A DNA stretch of 64,000 nucleotides from Symbiodinium natans (GCA_905221605.1 CAJNDS010000413.1:660010-724009), one strand, 5' to 3'; positions 42,083 to 52,333 are shown, numbered from the stretch's first letter. A program made the numbers and translations. The notes: a model not told the origin generated them from the letters alone.

Positions 42083-42300
42083 GGTAATATGGGGGGGGGT
42101 CCGACATTAGGGATACCTGGGTCCTTATTGTAAGGGAATCCTTCTATTTGGGGGACTATATTGGGGGTCCCTTATTTTCGTAACTCCCCCATATGAACCA
42201 GAAACCCACTCTAATCCCTAGACCCTCTTAGGGAATCCTTATATTTGGGGACTATCTTGAGGGTCCCTTATATTCGTAAACCTCCCCCATATGAACCCTA
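42083..42300. mobile_element. Family K, inverted, with duplicated right half
   Basis: GGGTCCTTATTGTAAGGGAA, TTTGGGGGACTATATTGGGG and TCGTAACTCCCCCATATGAA occur, and the second half is repeated at 42227-42297. Confidence 0.6.
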
Positions 42301-42455
42301 TGCCCTCTTAGGGCTCACTTGGTCCCTACAAGGTCGTTATCGGAATCGATGTTGGGTTGATTTCTGCTTGAAGGGTCCCAGGGTTATTTGGGGCTACTTG
42401 GAGACCTCGGCTCAGTGAGCTCGACGATCGCCCTTGATGAAGGACCATGCCTTCA

Positions 42456-42730
42456 ATGATATTAAGGGATCCTGAAGCTGATTTAAGGCAGATTTCCTAG
42501 GATGCCCAGTAGTGCCCTTATTCCCTTTTTGGGGGGGTTCAGGTTCCCGTATAAACACCTTTAAGCAAAAAAGGGCACCCTTTTTAAGCCTAGGTTACTG
42601 GGCAGCCTAGTATTAAGGGATCCTGAGGCTGATTTAAGGCATATTCCTTAAGGATTATACCCTTGCATGATCTTCAGGGACCCGGACGATGATTTACAGT
42701 GCATTTCCCTTAATTTAAGGGGTAGTCAGA
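42456..42730. mobile_element. Family D-like cluster split by a family C element
   Basis: TATTAAGGGATCCTGAAGCT (42458) and TATTAAGGGATCCTGAGGCT (42610) are near-identical and flank a complete C (42498-42609, TAGGATGCCCAGTAGTGCCC to GGGCAGCCTA). A further D-like piece runs to about 42722. Confidence 0.7.
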
Positions 42731-42775
42731 TAGTAGGGTTTAGGGTTTAGGGTTTAGGGTTTAAGGTTTAGGGTT

Positions 42776-43055
42776 TCGACTACTATGCAAAGCCAAACCC
42801 CCGAATAACGTTCTCTCGTTGGACAGAAATGGGTTGCAAAATCGAACCCAGGCACACAGTCACAGCTCTTTGTGGTACTTTGCTGTAACTTTAGATCCTT
42901 ACCTTTTTTGGGTTTATTGGGTTTCTCATTAAGGCAGCTAAAAGTTTAATTTATAGCTACCCTCCTGAGTGCAGCCAAGAGCTCACCTGGGGCGATCCCT
43001 GCTCTCATCTTCGCAACCGTGCCCTGCCCAACCGCGGCAAGAAACGGAACAAAAC
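42776..43055. other. Unique stretch, nothing recognised
   Basis: Even composition without a supported ORF or repeat. Confidence 0.4.
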
Positions 43056-43157
43056 TAGGATGCCCAGTAGTGCCCTTATTCCCTTTTTGGGGGGTTTAGG
43101 TTCCCTTTTCAGCAAAGAAGGGGCACCCTTTTTAAGCCTAGGTTACTGGGCAGCCTA
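43056..43157. mobile_element. Fold-back element, family C, short copy
   Basis: TAGGATGCCCAGTAGTGCCC and GGTTACTGGGCAGCCTA are the ends. About 10 bp is deleted in the loop relative to 42498-42609. Confidence 0.9.
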
Positions 43158-43325
43158 GAAAAGAACAAAGGAGGTGTCCTTCCTTCGACCCTGGATCCTA
43201 CACCCTTTGCTAAAATTGCTGGCCGACAAACTAAGACTCCGCCAACCCCAAGACGTTGAACGAAATTGAACACCTTATCGCAAGGATCCCAAAAGGACCA
43301 TATCTAGAGAAGTGACCGGATACCT

Positions 43326-43450
43326 GGATTCATGGTATTTCGTCACCAATGATAACTGTACTTATAACCCACTTATATGCCCCTGAAGTGCTCTGATAGG
43401 GTTATAAGTACAATTAGAAGTACATTTAGATTGGATTACTAAGTACCAAG
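43326..43450. mobile_element. Fold-back element, family A, diverged
   Basis: GGATTCATGGTATTTCGTCA and GGATTACTAAGTACCAAGG are the ends, with TTATAAGTACAATTAGAAGT inside. Confidence 0.6.
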
Positions 43451-43552
43451 GTTCCCCCTCAAATAACCTAGATTAAGCTTAATTGTCCCTAAATAGCCTT
43501 GATTTTGGGGAGAGCCTAGGGGGGGGGGGGGGGGGTATAGAGGGAGTAGGGG

Positions 43553-43912
43553 ACCCCCCAAACCCCAAACCCCCAAAACCCCCCAAACCCCCAACCCCCA
43601 AAACCCCCAAACCCCCAAAACCCCCAAACCCCAAACCCCCAACCCCCAAACCCCAACCCCCAAACCCTAAACCCCTAAACCCCTAAACCCACCCCAAACC
43701 CTAACCCCCACCCAACCCTAACCCTAACCCCTAAACCCTAAACCCTAAACCCTAAACCCTAAACCCTAAACCCTAAACCCTAAACCCTAAACCCTAAACC
43801 CTAAACCCTAAACCCTAAACCCTAAACCCTAAACCCTAAACCCTAAACCCTAAACCCTAAACCCTAAACCCTAAACCCTAAACCCTAAACCCTAAACCCT
43901 AAACCCTAAACC
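43553..43912 (-). repeat. Longest telomere-like block: CCCCAAA variants then CCCTAAA
   Basis: About 130 bp of CCCCAAA/CCCCCAAAA-type variants (43553-43690) pass through mixed units into about 26 canonical CCCTAAA units. Variants and canonical units are segregated rather than mixed. Confidence 0.95.
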
Positions 43913-44029
43913 CTACACGGGAAGTAGGGCAACCCATGGTAGATCCTGAAGGCCGCGGGTGGCAAAGCGCTTTCACGGGCGCTTGGCGGCCTTGCCGTCG
44001 GGAGCCTGAATCGACTCCGAGGGAGTCCG

Positions 44030-44215
44030 GGTTTAGGGTTTAGGGTTTAGGGTTTAGGGTTTGGGGTAGGGTTTAGGGTTTAGGGTTTGGGCTTTAGGGT
44101 TTGGGGTTTAAGGTTTTGGGTTTAGGGTGTAGGGTTTAAGGTTTGGGGTTTAGGGTTTGGGGTTTGGGGTTTCAGGTTTAGGGTGGTTTCAGGGTTCAGG
44201 GTTTAGGGTTTGCCA
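44030..44215 (+). repeat. TTTAGGG tract with TTTGGGG variants
   Basis: Canonical units at the left grade into TTTGGGG and TTTAAGG variants. It faces the CCCTAAA block at 43553-43912 across 115 bp. Confidence 0.92.
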
Positions 44216-44239
44216 GCCATGCTGCGTGCAGCCATAAAG

Positions 44240-44330
44240 TCTCCTTAGCAGCTGACTATAGTTTACTAACAGTCCTTAATAGGGATGAGAATAGGGGTGC
44301 TATAATCTCTATTAAGGAACATTTACTGTA
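44240..44330. mobile_element. Family G core fragment
   Basis: TACTAACAGTCCTTAATAGG and TCTCTATTAAGGAACATTTA are inverted. The outer GATGTTCCC ends are missing. Confidence 0.5.
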
Positions 44331-44454
44331 TGGGGCACCGAACCCTAGACCCCTCTAAACCCGACACCCCACTCGGTTTGTTGCAAACTCTTCTTCCGAG
44401 GTCTTCGGTTGCGCGCGTACACACAGACGCACACGCAGATACACTCGGTGTTTT

Positions 44455-45002
44455 TTGTCTTTCTTTATTTCTTTATTTCTTTATTTCTTTATTTCTTTAT
44501 TTCTTTATTTCTTTATTTCTTTATTTCTTTATTTCTTTATTTCTTTATTTCTTTATTTATGTCTTTCGTACTCTCTGTCTTGCTTTATTTATTCTTTCTG
44601 CTTTATTTGTTTCATTATGTCTATTTTTATATTATGTGTTTTAGTTATTGTCTTTCTGTTCTTTCTTTTCATGCATGGGCTTTCTTCTCTTTATTGTATG
44701 GTTTTATTTGTTTATGTTTGTTTGTTTTCTTTGCTTTCTGTTCTTTCTTTACTTCATGTACTTTTTTGTATGTATGTTTTTTCATCTTTTTTATTTTGTT
44801 CATTTATTTTTTGTAACTGTTCTTTATGTTCTTTATGTTATTTATGTTCTTTATGTTATTTCTTTGCCTTATGTATTTGTTTTGTTCTTTGCGTTATTTC
44901 TTTGTTATGTTCTTTATGTTTTCATTTTTCTTTATGTTCCTTAGTTCTTTCTTTCGTTCTGTCTTTCTTTTTTTTTTATTTCTTTCTGTCTCTCGTTCGC
45001 TT

Positions 45003-45053
<51 letters not shown>
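44455..45053. repeat. Pyrimidine-rich microsatellite block
   Basis: (TTTATTTC)n at 44460-44560, T-rich TTTATGTTC-type sequence to about 45000, then (CT)n at 45001-45050. Long F/L/S-rich ORFs arise from this bias. Confidence 0.95.
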
Positions 45054-45054
<1 letters not shown>

Positions 45055-45323
45055 GCGCGCATGCACGATCGAGCCCCGAAGCTGTAAATTTGAGAGCAGT
45101 ACACATGATCTCTGAGAAGCTTGGTTTAGCGGCCTTGCACAATGCCAGGCCTCTTTGAGTACCTAAACCCTAAACCCTAAACCCTAGACCCTAGACCCTA
45201 GACCCTAAACCCTAAACCCTCAACCCTAAACCCTAAACCCTGAACCATAAACCCTAAACGCTAAACCCTAAACCCCGCCAACAACCAACCCCTTCATGCT
45301 CAGATCCATCCTGCTCCCACCTA

Positions 45324-45454
45324 CTTGGAGGTTCATGGTACTTAATCACCAGTTTTAACTGTACTTGTATCCGTATTAAGGCACTTAACAAGGGGCTTGT
45401 AAGTGGGTTATAAGTACAGTTCTAGTTGGAAAAGAAGTACCATGAACCTCCATG
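45324..45454. mobile_element. Fold-back element, family A
   Basis: CTTGGAGGTTCATGGTACTT and AAGTACCATGAACCTCCATG are the ends. TA on both sides. Confidence 0.88.
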
Positions 45455-45520
45455 TAGGCCCCAAAGCCCTGAACCCAAATCAGGTTTAGCACCAAATCAT
45501 GAACCTTGAAGCATGAGCCC

Positions 45521-45618
45521 TTGGATGTTCCCCCTTATACTAACAGCCCTTCGTAGGGACTATAGTACCCCCTATTCTAATCCCTATGAAGCACTGTTAG
45601 TATAGGGGGGAACATCAC
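45521..45618. mobile_element. Fold-back element, family G, intact
   Basis: GGATGTTCCCCCTTATACTA and AGTATAGGGGGGAACATC are the ends; TATAGTACCCCCTATTCTAA is the centre. Confidence 0.85.
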
Positions 45619-45650
45619 AACATGATCCGTTCCTCTGCCTAGAGCCGACC

Positions 45651-45872
45651 TCAGTGGCGCGATCCGGCTGCAGAAGCCGTAGGAGTAGGCAGGTTTTGCA
45701 TGCGTTCGGTGTCGTCGACGGAGCATTGTGTGATGTAGTTGCATTCCAGACTTGGCGGAGGGATGTGCAAACCGCATGATGACCGCTCGTGAAAGGCCTT
45801 GTTCTTCAGATCTTGGGGTCTTGGGGTTGAGTCGGATGTTGTTGTAGAGTGTCTGTGATGGCTTGAGGGCAT
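45651..45872 (-). CDS. Possible exon, hypothetical
   Basis: A 73-codon minus-strand frame. The 3' half is protein-like (CGLHIPPPSLECNYITQCSV, DDTERMQNLPTPTASAAG). An alternative minus-strand frame (45577-45777) overlaps and runs into a fold-back. No family was recognised. Confidence 0.22.
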   Translation of the reverse strand: MPSSHHRHSTTTSDSTPRPQDLKNKAFHERSSCGLHIPPPSLECNYITQCSVDDTERMQNLPTPTASAAGSRH

Positions 45873-46274
45873 AGGGTTCGAAGCAGGGCTCGGGGAACTG
45901 GTCGACTCCTATGAAATATGTATGTACATAAGATCTGCCGCCTAACTTCTACGTCCTATACTAACTCCTTCAATGACGTAAGCCCTCGACAACCCTTCAA
46001 TGTGTCAACCCTCCAACAGGCCCATCCGGATGCAAAAAACCCTTTCAAAAACCTACGAACAGACCTTCAGCACCTTCTTTCCCCCCAACCCCACCAACCC
46101 CCTGAAGCCACCCTAACGCCCCAAACCCTAATCCCTAAACCCCAAACCCCAAACCCTAAACCCTGAACCCTAAACCCCCCTTTTTTCGCCAGCTGTGCCG
46201 GCGGCGCTCTTGGCCGAGGGCGGGGGTCGGTCTCTGCCACTCGCCAGGGCCACCGCGGTAGGCGGGACCTTCAG

Positions 46275-46395
46275 CTAGGACCCTAAACCCTAAACCCTAA
46301 ACCCTAAAACCTAAACCTCCTTTTTTAGGGTTGGGGTTCCCTTATAATCCCCTTAAACACCAAAAAAGGGTACCCCTTTTACTTCCTAGGTTACT
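46275..46395. mobile_element. Fold-back family C with CCCTAAA tract in its left arm
   Basis: CTAGGA (46275-46280) runs into five CCCTAAA units, then TCCTTTTTTAGGGTTGGGG, GGTTCCCTTATAATCCCC, AAAAAAGGGTACCCC and CCTAGGTTACT continue the C element. The stretch GCCCAGTAGTGCCCTTATTC is missing. Confidence 0.65.
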
Positions 46396-46468
46396 CCCGG
46401 GTCTACTGTAGTCAGGGCTGAGGCTTCAGGTTTGGGTTTGCAGGTGCCAGGGGGTTTCGAACGTCTTG

Positions 46469-46657
46469 ATGAGGAGACAGATGAATTGCTTCTTATGTTT
46501 CATATACCCCACCCAGGGGGATGTGACACATACTACTTTCATTGTAGGCTTCATTCGGACTGAGGGTTTGGTTTGCGTTTTAGGTCTTTCTCAAATCCAC
46601 AGGTCTGTTGTTAATGCCGCCTTGGACCTGAGGAAACAGTTGCAGACTGAACCCTAA
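46469..46657 (+). CDS. Possible small ORF or exon, hypothetical
   Basis: ATG at 46469; 62 codons (RRQMNCFLCFIYPTQGDVTH; GLSQIHRSVVNAALDLRKQL) ending at TAA at the start of CCCTAAACCCGAAACC sequence. A candidate acceptor CATTGTAG lies inside. No family was recognised. Confidence 0.25.
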   Translation: MRRQMNCFLCFIYPTQGDVTHTTFIVGFIRTEGLVCVLGLSQIHRSVVNAALDLRKQLQTEP

Positions 46658-46985
46658 ACCCGAAACCCTGAACGGGCTTAAGCCCTAAACCCTACAGTGC
46701 TACACCCAAAATCTTTTCAATCGAGAGTCTCGTCACTTCTTTCACAGTGCTCCCCCAAACGTCCCCAAGGCGTATCCCAAATGCAGTGCAAGACCTCAAG
46801 CGCCCCGGCAATATGTAACCCAAACCCTAAACCCTAAAGCCTAAACCCTAAACCCTAAACACCAGCTGTGGGGTAGCCCCCCCCCCCCCATGACTCTGTC
46901 CGCGAGAGGCATCATTGTGGCCAACCTCGTGTCCTTGGTCATGGGAGGCACACGCTGCCTTAGGGCTTCAGGCTTAGAGCGACGC

Positions 46986-47070
46986 AGGGTTTAGGGTTTA
47001 GGGTTTAGGGTTTAGGGTTTAGGGTTTAGGGTTTAGGGTTTAGGGTTTAGGGTTTAGGGTTTAGGGTTTC
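46986..47070 (+). repeat. TTTAGGG tract, 12 units
   Basis: A perfect run. Confidence 0.95.
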
Positions 47071-47394
47071 ATGGACCCTTTAGATGGTCCTAACCTCCTC
47101 TTACAAGTGTTCTGATGTAAGGGCCCTGATTTTGTATAGGGTATACAGAGGGGTATATAAGGGTAAGGGCCCAAATTAAGGGACCATGTAGCTATCCTAA
47201 GAAAGAAACCCAGTGTTACATGGGTTTGAGCGGTACTCCCTGGAACGACATTAGAGCCTTCAGGTAGGCCCTAGATGGGGTTTAGGGTTTAGTGGTTTTG
47301 GGTCTCCCTCAGCTATGGAAGGAGATGTAGTCAGGCCCCGCCGGCTTCATGCCTTAACTACGACTTGCTTAAGAACCACTCAAGAAAATCGAAG

Positions 47395-47490
47395 TACCCT
47401 TCCTTAAAAGGGCAACATGAGGTTTCTTGTTTTGTCTCTTTTTTATTTGGGGGGGGGGGGGGCATCTTATCTGCAAATAGTAGTTAGAAG
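47395..47490. repeat. Family I repeat, copy 2
   Basis: Shares GGCAACATG, a T-rich run, a G run and GCAAATAGTAG with 40380-40470. Confidence 0.6.
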
Positions 47491-47564
47491 GGCACTGCGC
47501 AGGAGATGGCTCGAACTTTAAGGCGTAGTTACATGAGTTCCATGGTCCCTGAAAATGGGCCCTT

Positions 47565-47638
47565 AAAAGGGGACCCCTTATAACCTAACTTAGGGCCCTT
47601 ATAGCTCTACTTATAGCTAGGGGGGCCCCTCCTTGTAT
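47565..47638. mobile_element. Family F right half
   Basis: CCTTATAACCTAACTTAGGG to GGGGGGCCCCTCCTTGTA. The left half is absent. Confidence 0.75.
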
Positions 47639-47919
47639 ACACCACTTATATACCCTGTAGAACCCAAGGGCCCATAAATCAGAGCCCTTTCAGGAAGGTA
47701 AGGGAATTTCGCCGTCGTGAAGGTTTAGGGTCCAGGCTTCAGAGCTAAGGATTCGGGGCGCAGGGTGTTGGGGGGGGGGGGGGGGGTGATGAGGGGTGAG
47801 GGGGTTTGAGGGTTTAGGGTTTAGAATAGAAGGCGGCATTTGGGAACGCCCCTGCCCTCGCCTACCGCGGAAGCAGAACGTGGCTCTCCATCAGGGTCGA
47901 ATATACCTCAAGTTTTCGA

Positions 47920-48065
47920 CCCTGAGGGTCCATGCAGCTATACGGTATATACTTGGGCCCTTAAGCTACTTTATAGGAACCCCGTTAAGACCCAAGCATA
48001 TACTCTGGAGGGATCCTGAATTTTATTTAAGCTGCGTATCCCTTAATTACGGTAATACTCCGGGG
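47920..48065. mobile_element. Family B fragment fused to family D fragment
   Basis: GGGTCCATGCAGCTATACGG to CCCAAGCATATACTCTGGAG is B without its right end. GGGATCCTGAATTTTATTTA to CTTAATTACGG is D-like. Confidence 0.6.
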
Positions 48066-48205
48066 ATTTCAATATTAGGGTAGGGCGGGTTCAATATCTG
48101 GGGGAGGGATTAGGGATCTGAATATAGTTCAAGGTGTATTCCCTAAACCCTAAACCGCAAACCCCAAGAGAGGCCACCAAGAACGAAGGTAATACCTCAA
48201 CCCTA

Positions 48206-48420
48206 ACCAAGGACCCAGAGTAGGCCCTCATTCCCTGTTTTAGGGTTTAGGGTTTAGGGTCTGGGGGTTAGGGTTTAGGGCTTAGGGCTTAGGGCTACAA
48301 GGACCCAAAGTAGGCCCTTATGCCCTGTTTTTTCGTGTTTAGGTTCCCTTAGAAGCCCCGGTGCGTTTGACCCTAGAGGGCGCCCGCTTATGATTCCTAG
48401 GTTTCTCTTGGGCCACCCGA
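48206..48420. mobile_element. Family C-like element with a TTTAGGG insert between 33-bp direct repeats
   Basis: AAGGACCCAGAGTAGGCCCT (48206) and AAGGACCCAAAGTAGGCCCT (48299) begin two copies of a 33-bp segment with three differences. Between them lie about 60 bp of TTTAGGG/GCTTAGG units. The element then continues (GTGTTTAGGTTCCCTTAGAA ... GATTCCTAGGTTTCT). Confidence 0.7.
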
Positions 48421-48978
48421 AACCCTCGAAAACCTCGAAACCCTGAAACCTGAAGGAAATGGCATGAAAGAAAATATTGAAGGCTGGCAACTCGGATTCC
48501 CGTCAGAGGCATGGGAAACAGGAGTAGCTCTTAGCAGAGGTAGGTTCGAACATTTTGTTTTTGTTTTCGTTTGCCCTTAATCCCCGTATATACTCCTTAT
48601 AAAGCCATGGCAAGTTATTTCGTAATAAGGTTCCCATTCCTATTGTGTTTCACAAGTGTAGCACCGTTTCGGGCAGCTTACTGGAATCCCCTTTGCTGCG
48701 GCTAGCCCAGAGGATCTACGTTGGAGCCTTCAGGCAGGATTTCCAGCAGAACATGGGAAGAATCATTCTGTTGCTTTTGCCTTGTTTTCGGATTGGGTAG
48801 GCCCTGAAAGGCCGCGTTTAACCCTCGGTTTAGGGTTTAGGGTTTAGGGTTTAGGGTTTAGGGTTTAGGGAAAGCCTACTCATTGTGAGGTGGCAGTGAG
48901 ATTTGAGGTGAGGATGGTTTAGGCTTGAGGCATGGGGGGCTCAACTATTCTTTGAGCTCAACTTTCGGTGTAGGGTTT

Positions 48979-49193
48979 ACCCCAAGGCTCCTATGTAGTA
49001 CCTTTTTGGGGAAGTATACTGTAATCCCCTAGAACCGCGGATGCCCAGTAGTACCCTTATTCCCTTTTTTGGGGGGGTTTAGGTTCCCTTATCAACCCCT
49101 TTAAGCAAAAAAGGGGCACCCTTTTTAAGCCTAGGTTACTGGGCAGCCTAGCTAGAACTAACCCAAACAGGAACTACATTGAAGCCTTTGGGT
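48979..49193. mobile_element. Family E with family C nested inside
   Basis: Outer arms CCCAAGGCTCCTATGTAGTA and AACTACATTGAAGCCTTTGG are E. Inside, at CCTAGAACCG/CTAGAACTAACC, a complete C (49038-49150) is inserted, with CTAGAAC on both sides. Confidence 0.85.
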
Positions 49194-49317
49194 AGAGGGT
49201 GTAGAAGGTCAGAAACCCGTGGTCTCGCCATCACTGGGTTGGCAGTCACAGCTTGCTGTACAGACCCTACAAACTTGAAGGCCCTAAGGGCTGTAGGCTC
49301 GGAGCGGTTTGGGGTAT

Positions 49318-49700
49318 GGGGTTTAGGGTTTGGGGTTTAGGGTTTAGGGCTAGGGTTTAGGGTTTAGAGTTTAGGGTTTAGGGTTTAGGGTTTAGGGTTT
49401 AGGGTTTAGGGTTTAGGGTTTAGGGTTTAGGGTTTGACGTTTAGGTTTTAGGGTTTAGGGTGCCGCCCAGGTCTGCAACGCATGGACCTGCAGGGCCTCA
49501 GTGATGTGGCCGGGACCCCCACGCAGCCCGGGTTTCGGGGATTAGGGGTTTAGGGTTTCCGGGTTTAGGGTTTCGGGGTTTGGGTTTAGGGCTTCGGGTT
49601 TAGGCAGTTTAGGGCTTCGGGTTTAGGCAGTTAAGGGCTTCGGGTTTAGGGTTTCGGGTTTAGGCAGTCTAGGGTTTTCGGGTGCAGGCCAGTTGAGTGT
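49318..49700 (+). repeat. TTTAGGG tract and TTTCGGG/GGCAG variant array
   Basis: Canonical tract to 49460, then, after unique sequence, a variant array built on TTCGGGTTTAGG(CAG) at 49545-49690. Confidence 0.9.
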
Positions 49701-50003
49701 TACAGGGTTCGAGGACCTATGTCTTGTCTGGGTGCATGTTCCAGGCCGCCACGAAGCAGATAACCCTAAACCTAAACCCTAAACCCTAAACCCTAAACCC
49801 TAAACCCTAAAGCCTAAATAAACCTAAACCCTAAGCCATTGGCTTGCATCTGAGAGCGCTGCTTTCTTCCGAACCCTAAACCCGAGATCCTTGACGGAAA
49901 AGGATGTGGCGGCCCATCCAATTACAAACCTTATGCTGTAAACCCTCCCTAAACCCTATAAACCTTAAACAACCCCACACCCTTAACCCTATAAAAGCCA
50001 GGG

Positions 50004-50198
50004 TTGTGCCCAGGTCTTCCGAAGCTCTTTTGTGATCGGAACGAACTGCTTATTAACCTGATTGCGGATGTTTCGAGGATCCTAGCAAGGATTGAATTTA
50101 CAAGCTGCCGAAGTTACAGCCCGAGTTTGTCAAACAAAGATTACACTCGAGCCATCCGACGTCAGTCCTTTTTGCCCTCAACCCTAACCCTTAATTAG
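50004..50198 (+). CDS. Possible exon, hypothetical
   Basis: The frame opens near TTGTGCCCAG (possible acceptor, AG at 50012) and ends at TAA 50196 in repeat-like sequence. The peptide FCDRNELLINLIADVSRIL, ARIEFTSCRSYSPSLSNKD looks ordinary. No ATG and no family. Confidence 0.3.
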   Translation: MCPGLPKLFCDRNELLINLIADVSRILARIEFTSCRSYSPSLSNKDYTRAIRRQSFLPSTLTLN

Positions 50199-50406
50199 GC
50201 TCAAAATAGCCCGAAAACCGTGTATAACCAGGCTTTTGGCTTACAAAAGCCCTTAAGTAAGAGTCCTCGGAGCCTGAGGGCAAACCCTAAACCCGAAACC
50301 CTAAACCCTAAACCGTACTAAACCCTAACCTTCGAAAAAGCTCCATTTTCCTTGCCAACGCCAACTATGCCCAGGAAAGACTCCAGTGGCTCCCCAGGGT
50401 TCGTGC

Positions 50407-50658
50407 ACCCAGAGCCCTTTATACCCCTTAATTAAGGAATATACCTTAAATTAACAAGGGGTCCTTAAAATTGATTTAAGGAATCTTCCTTAATACAGGT
50501 AATATATATATATATACCTTAAATTCTAAAAGGGGTCCTTAAAATTGGTTTAAGGAATCTTCCTTAATAAAGGAATAGATAAATACCTTAAATCTTACAG
50601 GGATCCTGCTTTTGACTTGAGGAATCCCCCTTACTGAAGGGCCATTGGGCTCTTTGGG
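50407..50658. mobile_element. Family D element with three internal tandem units
   Basis: Outer ends CCCAGAGCCCTTTATACCCC and GCCATTGGGCTCTTTGGG. Inside, the ATACCTTAAATT...GGAATCTTCCTTAAT block occurs three times instead of once. Confidence 0.75.
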
Positions 50659-50727
50659 CAGGCCTTGGCATTAGTTGGCCTTCTCTTCTCCTTGGTGCCA
50701 AGCCCCAGACACTCGGTGTTTGGGTCG

Positions 50728-50858
50728 GTATGTCACCCCTTGTACTAACCGTCCTTGATAGGGACGTGGGGTTTAGGGTTTAAGGTCTGGAGGGATGACA
50801 GTACCCCACTTTTAGAATGCCTCTTAAGGACTGTCAGTACAAGGGGAACATCCCAAGG
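50728..50858. mobile_element. Fold-back family G with TTTAGGG sequence inside
   Basis: CCCCTTGTACTAACCGTCCT and GTCAGTACAAGGGGAACATC are the arms. After GATAGGGAC, a short GGTTTAGGGTTTAAGG insert precedes TGACAGTACCCCACT. Confidence 0.7.
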
Positions 50859-50905
50859 TTTAGGTTTCAAGGTTTCTAGGCCTCTGGTCGACATCGGATT
50901 AAACC

Positions 50906-51032
50906 TACAAGGAGGGGCCCCCTTACTGTAGTAGCTATTGTTAAGGGACGTATAACCTCATTTAGGATCCTTATAACCTAATTTAGGGTCCTTATAACTC
51001 TACTTATAACTAATGGCGGGCCCTTCCTTGTA
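50906..51032. mobile_element. Fold-back element, family F, complete
   Basis: TACAAGGAGGGGCCCCC and GGGCCCTTCCTTGTA are the ends. Confidence 0.88.
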
Positions 51033-51125
51033 GAGCCCAAACTTTAAAGGGTCCAATGATGGGGGGGGCGTGCAAGAGCACGCGGCATCTGGGCGCGCGA
51101 AGTGTGTAGGCACGTGAGACAGCTT

Positions 51126-51206
51126 ACCCTAAACCCTAAACCCTAAACCCTAAACCCTAAACCCTAAACCCTAAACCCTAAACCCTAAACCCTAAACCCT
51201 AAACCC
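51126..51206 (-). repeat. CCCTAAA tract, 11 units
   Basis: A perfect run. Confidence 0.95.
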
Positions 51207-51291
51207 GAATGTACCCCAAGCTTCAAGCAGACGGCGGCCATGGAAGCTAGATTCCCGGGCAAGGGGAACAACGAGCACTGGTTAAAACAAC

Positions 51292-51303
51292 AGATATATC
51301 TAC

Positions 51304-51337
<34 letters not shown>

Positions 51338-51435
51338 CTACATATATATATATCTACATATATATATATAGATATACATGTATATATATATATATATACC
51401 TACATAGTATGTATTCATAGATGTAGGACAGAGAG
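51292..51435. repeat. TATACA/TA microsatellite
   Basis: Alternating (TA)n and TACATA blocks, with a short GA-rich tail. Confidence 0.95.
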
Positions 51436-51621
51436 AGATAGAAGAGATGTCAAGGTACCATAATTCCCTCATTCCTTACTATAAGAATCAGTAGCTTATT
51501 GTGATGCCTAGGGTTCATAACGGGAGTAGGGGAGGTCCAGGAACATGTGCCCTCATGTTTATGGTCCATGGTGTTGAGGGTGTAGGGTTTAGGGTTTAGG
51601 AGTGCGATTCTTGATCCGATT

Positions 51622-51852
51622 TTGCAAAGTTCCGTTAGCTGCCCACTGCGCACCGAGATCGTTGGGGGCGCGTACGTGGTGTCCTTCCTCGAAGCGCGAG
51701 ACTCACACATGACCCGCAGGCAGGGCGGAGACCCCGAGTCCCCTCAAGAGTGCAGGACGCCTGTAAGCAACGAGGTTGGCTTTTGGGATATTTTATGTCT
51801 TCCTTATTTAGGTTCACCAGGGGCCCTATACTGTTCAAAGGGCTTAACATAA
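51622..51852 (+). CDS. Weak ORF, hypothetical
   Basis: A 76-codon frame of fairly ordinary composition (TEIVGGAYVVSFLEARDSH), but other frames on both strands are also open. Listed only because the stretch is not repetitive. Confidence 0.15.
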   Translation: MQSSVSCPLRTEIVGGAYVVSFLEARDSHMTRRQGGDPESPQECRTPVSNEVGFWDILCLPYLGSPGALYCSKGLT

Positions 51853-51930
51853 ATCCAGCCAGGGCAACCCTGTACTTCAACAAAGAGGCGCGAAGATGCC
51901 CGAGAATGTTCCCCTTCATGCCTAAGCTTC

Positions 51931-52041
51931 CCCAAGGGTCCATGCGCCGCTTCTAGGCTTTAGGGTGCACTTGGGTTCTACTGGAAGGGAACCTCCCTCA
52001 AAGCCCAAGTACATTCATAGAAGGTGCATGGATCCTTGGGG
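51931..52041. mobile_element. Fold-back element, family B, diverged
   Basis: CCCAAGGGTCCATGCGCC and GGTGCATGGATCCTTGGGG are the ends; CACTTGGGTTC and AAGCCCAAGTACA lie inside. Confidence 0.7.
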
Positions 52042-52165
52042 TACACTCTGTCGTCACCCCGACGCCTCGAAGGCTCTTGGAGACCACGGGCCTCTATGAC
52101 AACTTGCGCCGGGCCGGTCGGCCGCAAGCAGAGTAGAGTAGGGCTCAGGGTTATTCTTGAGGGTT

Positions 52166-52333
52166 ACCCAAAGAGCCCAATGCCCCTCAATTAAGGTCAC
52201 TCGGTTTTTTCAACCGTGAATACAATTTTAGTTATTTATATCAAGGATACCTGAAATCATACGAAGGTTATTGTATGTAATCAATTAAGTTGTATTCCGT
52301 AATTGAGGGTATTGGGGTTTTTGGGTTATTGTT
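52166..52333. mobile_element. Fold-back element, family D, long diverged copy
   Basis: ACCCAAAGAGCCCAATGCCC and GAGGGTATTGGGGTTTTTGG are the ends. The interior is longer and AT-rich. Confidence 0.65.

Noticed and set aside
44409-45158. 210-codon F/L/S-rich ORF that looks like a membrane protein
   Set aside because: It comes from TTTATTTC and CT repeats; composition is explained by pyrimidine bias.
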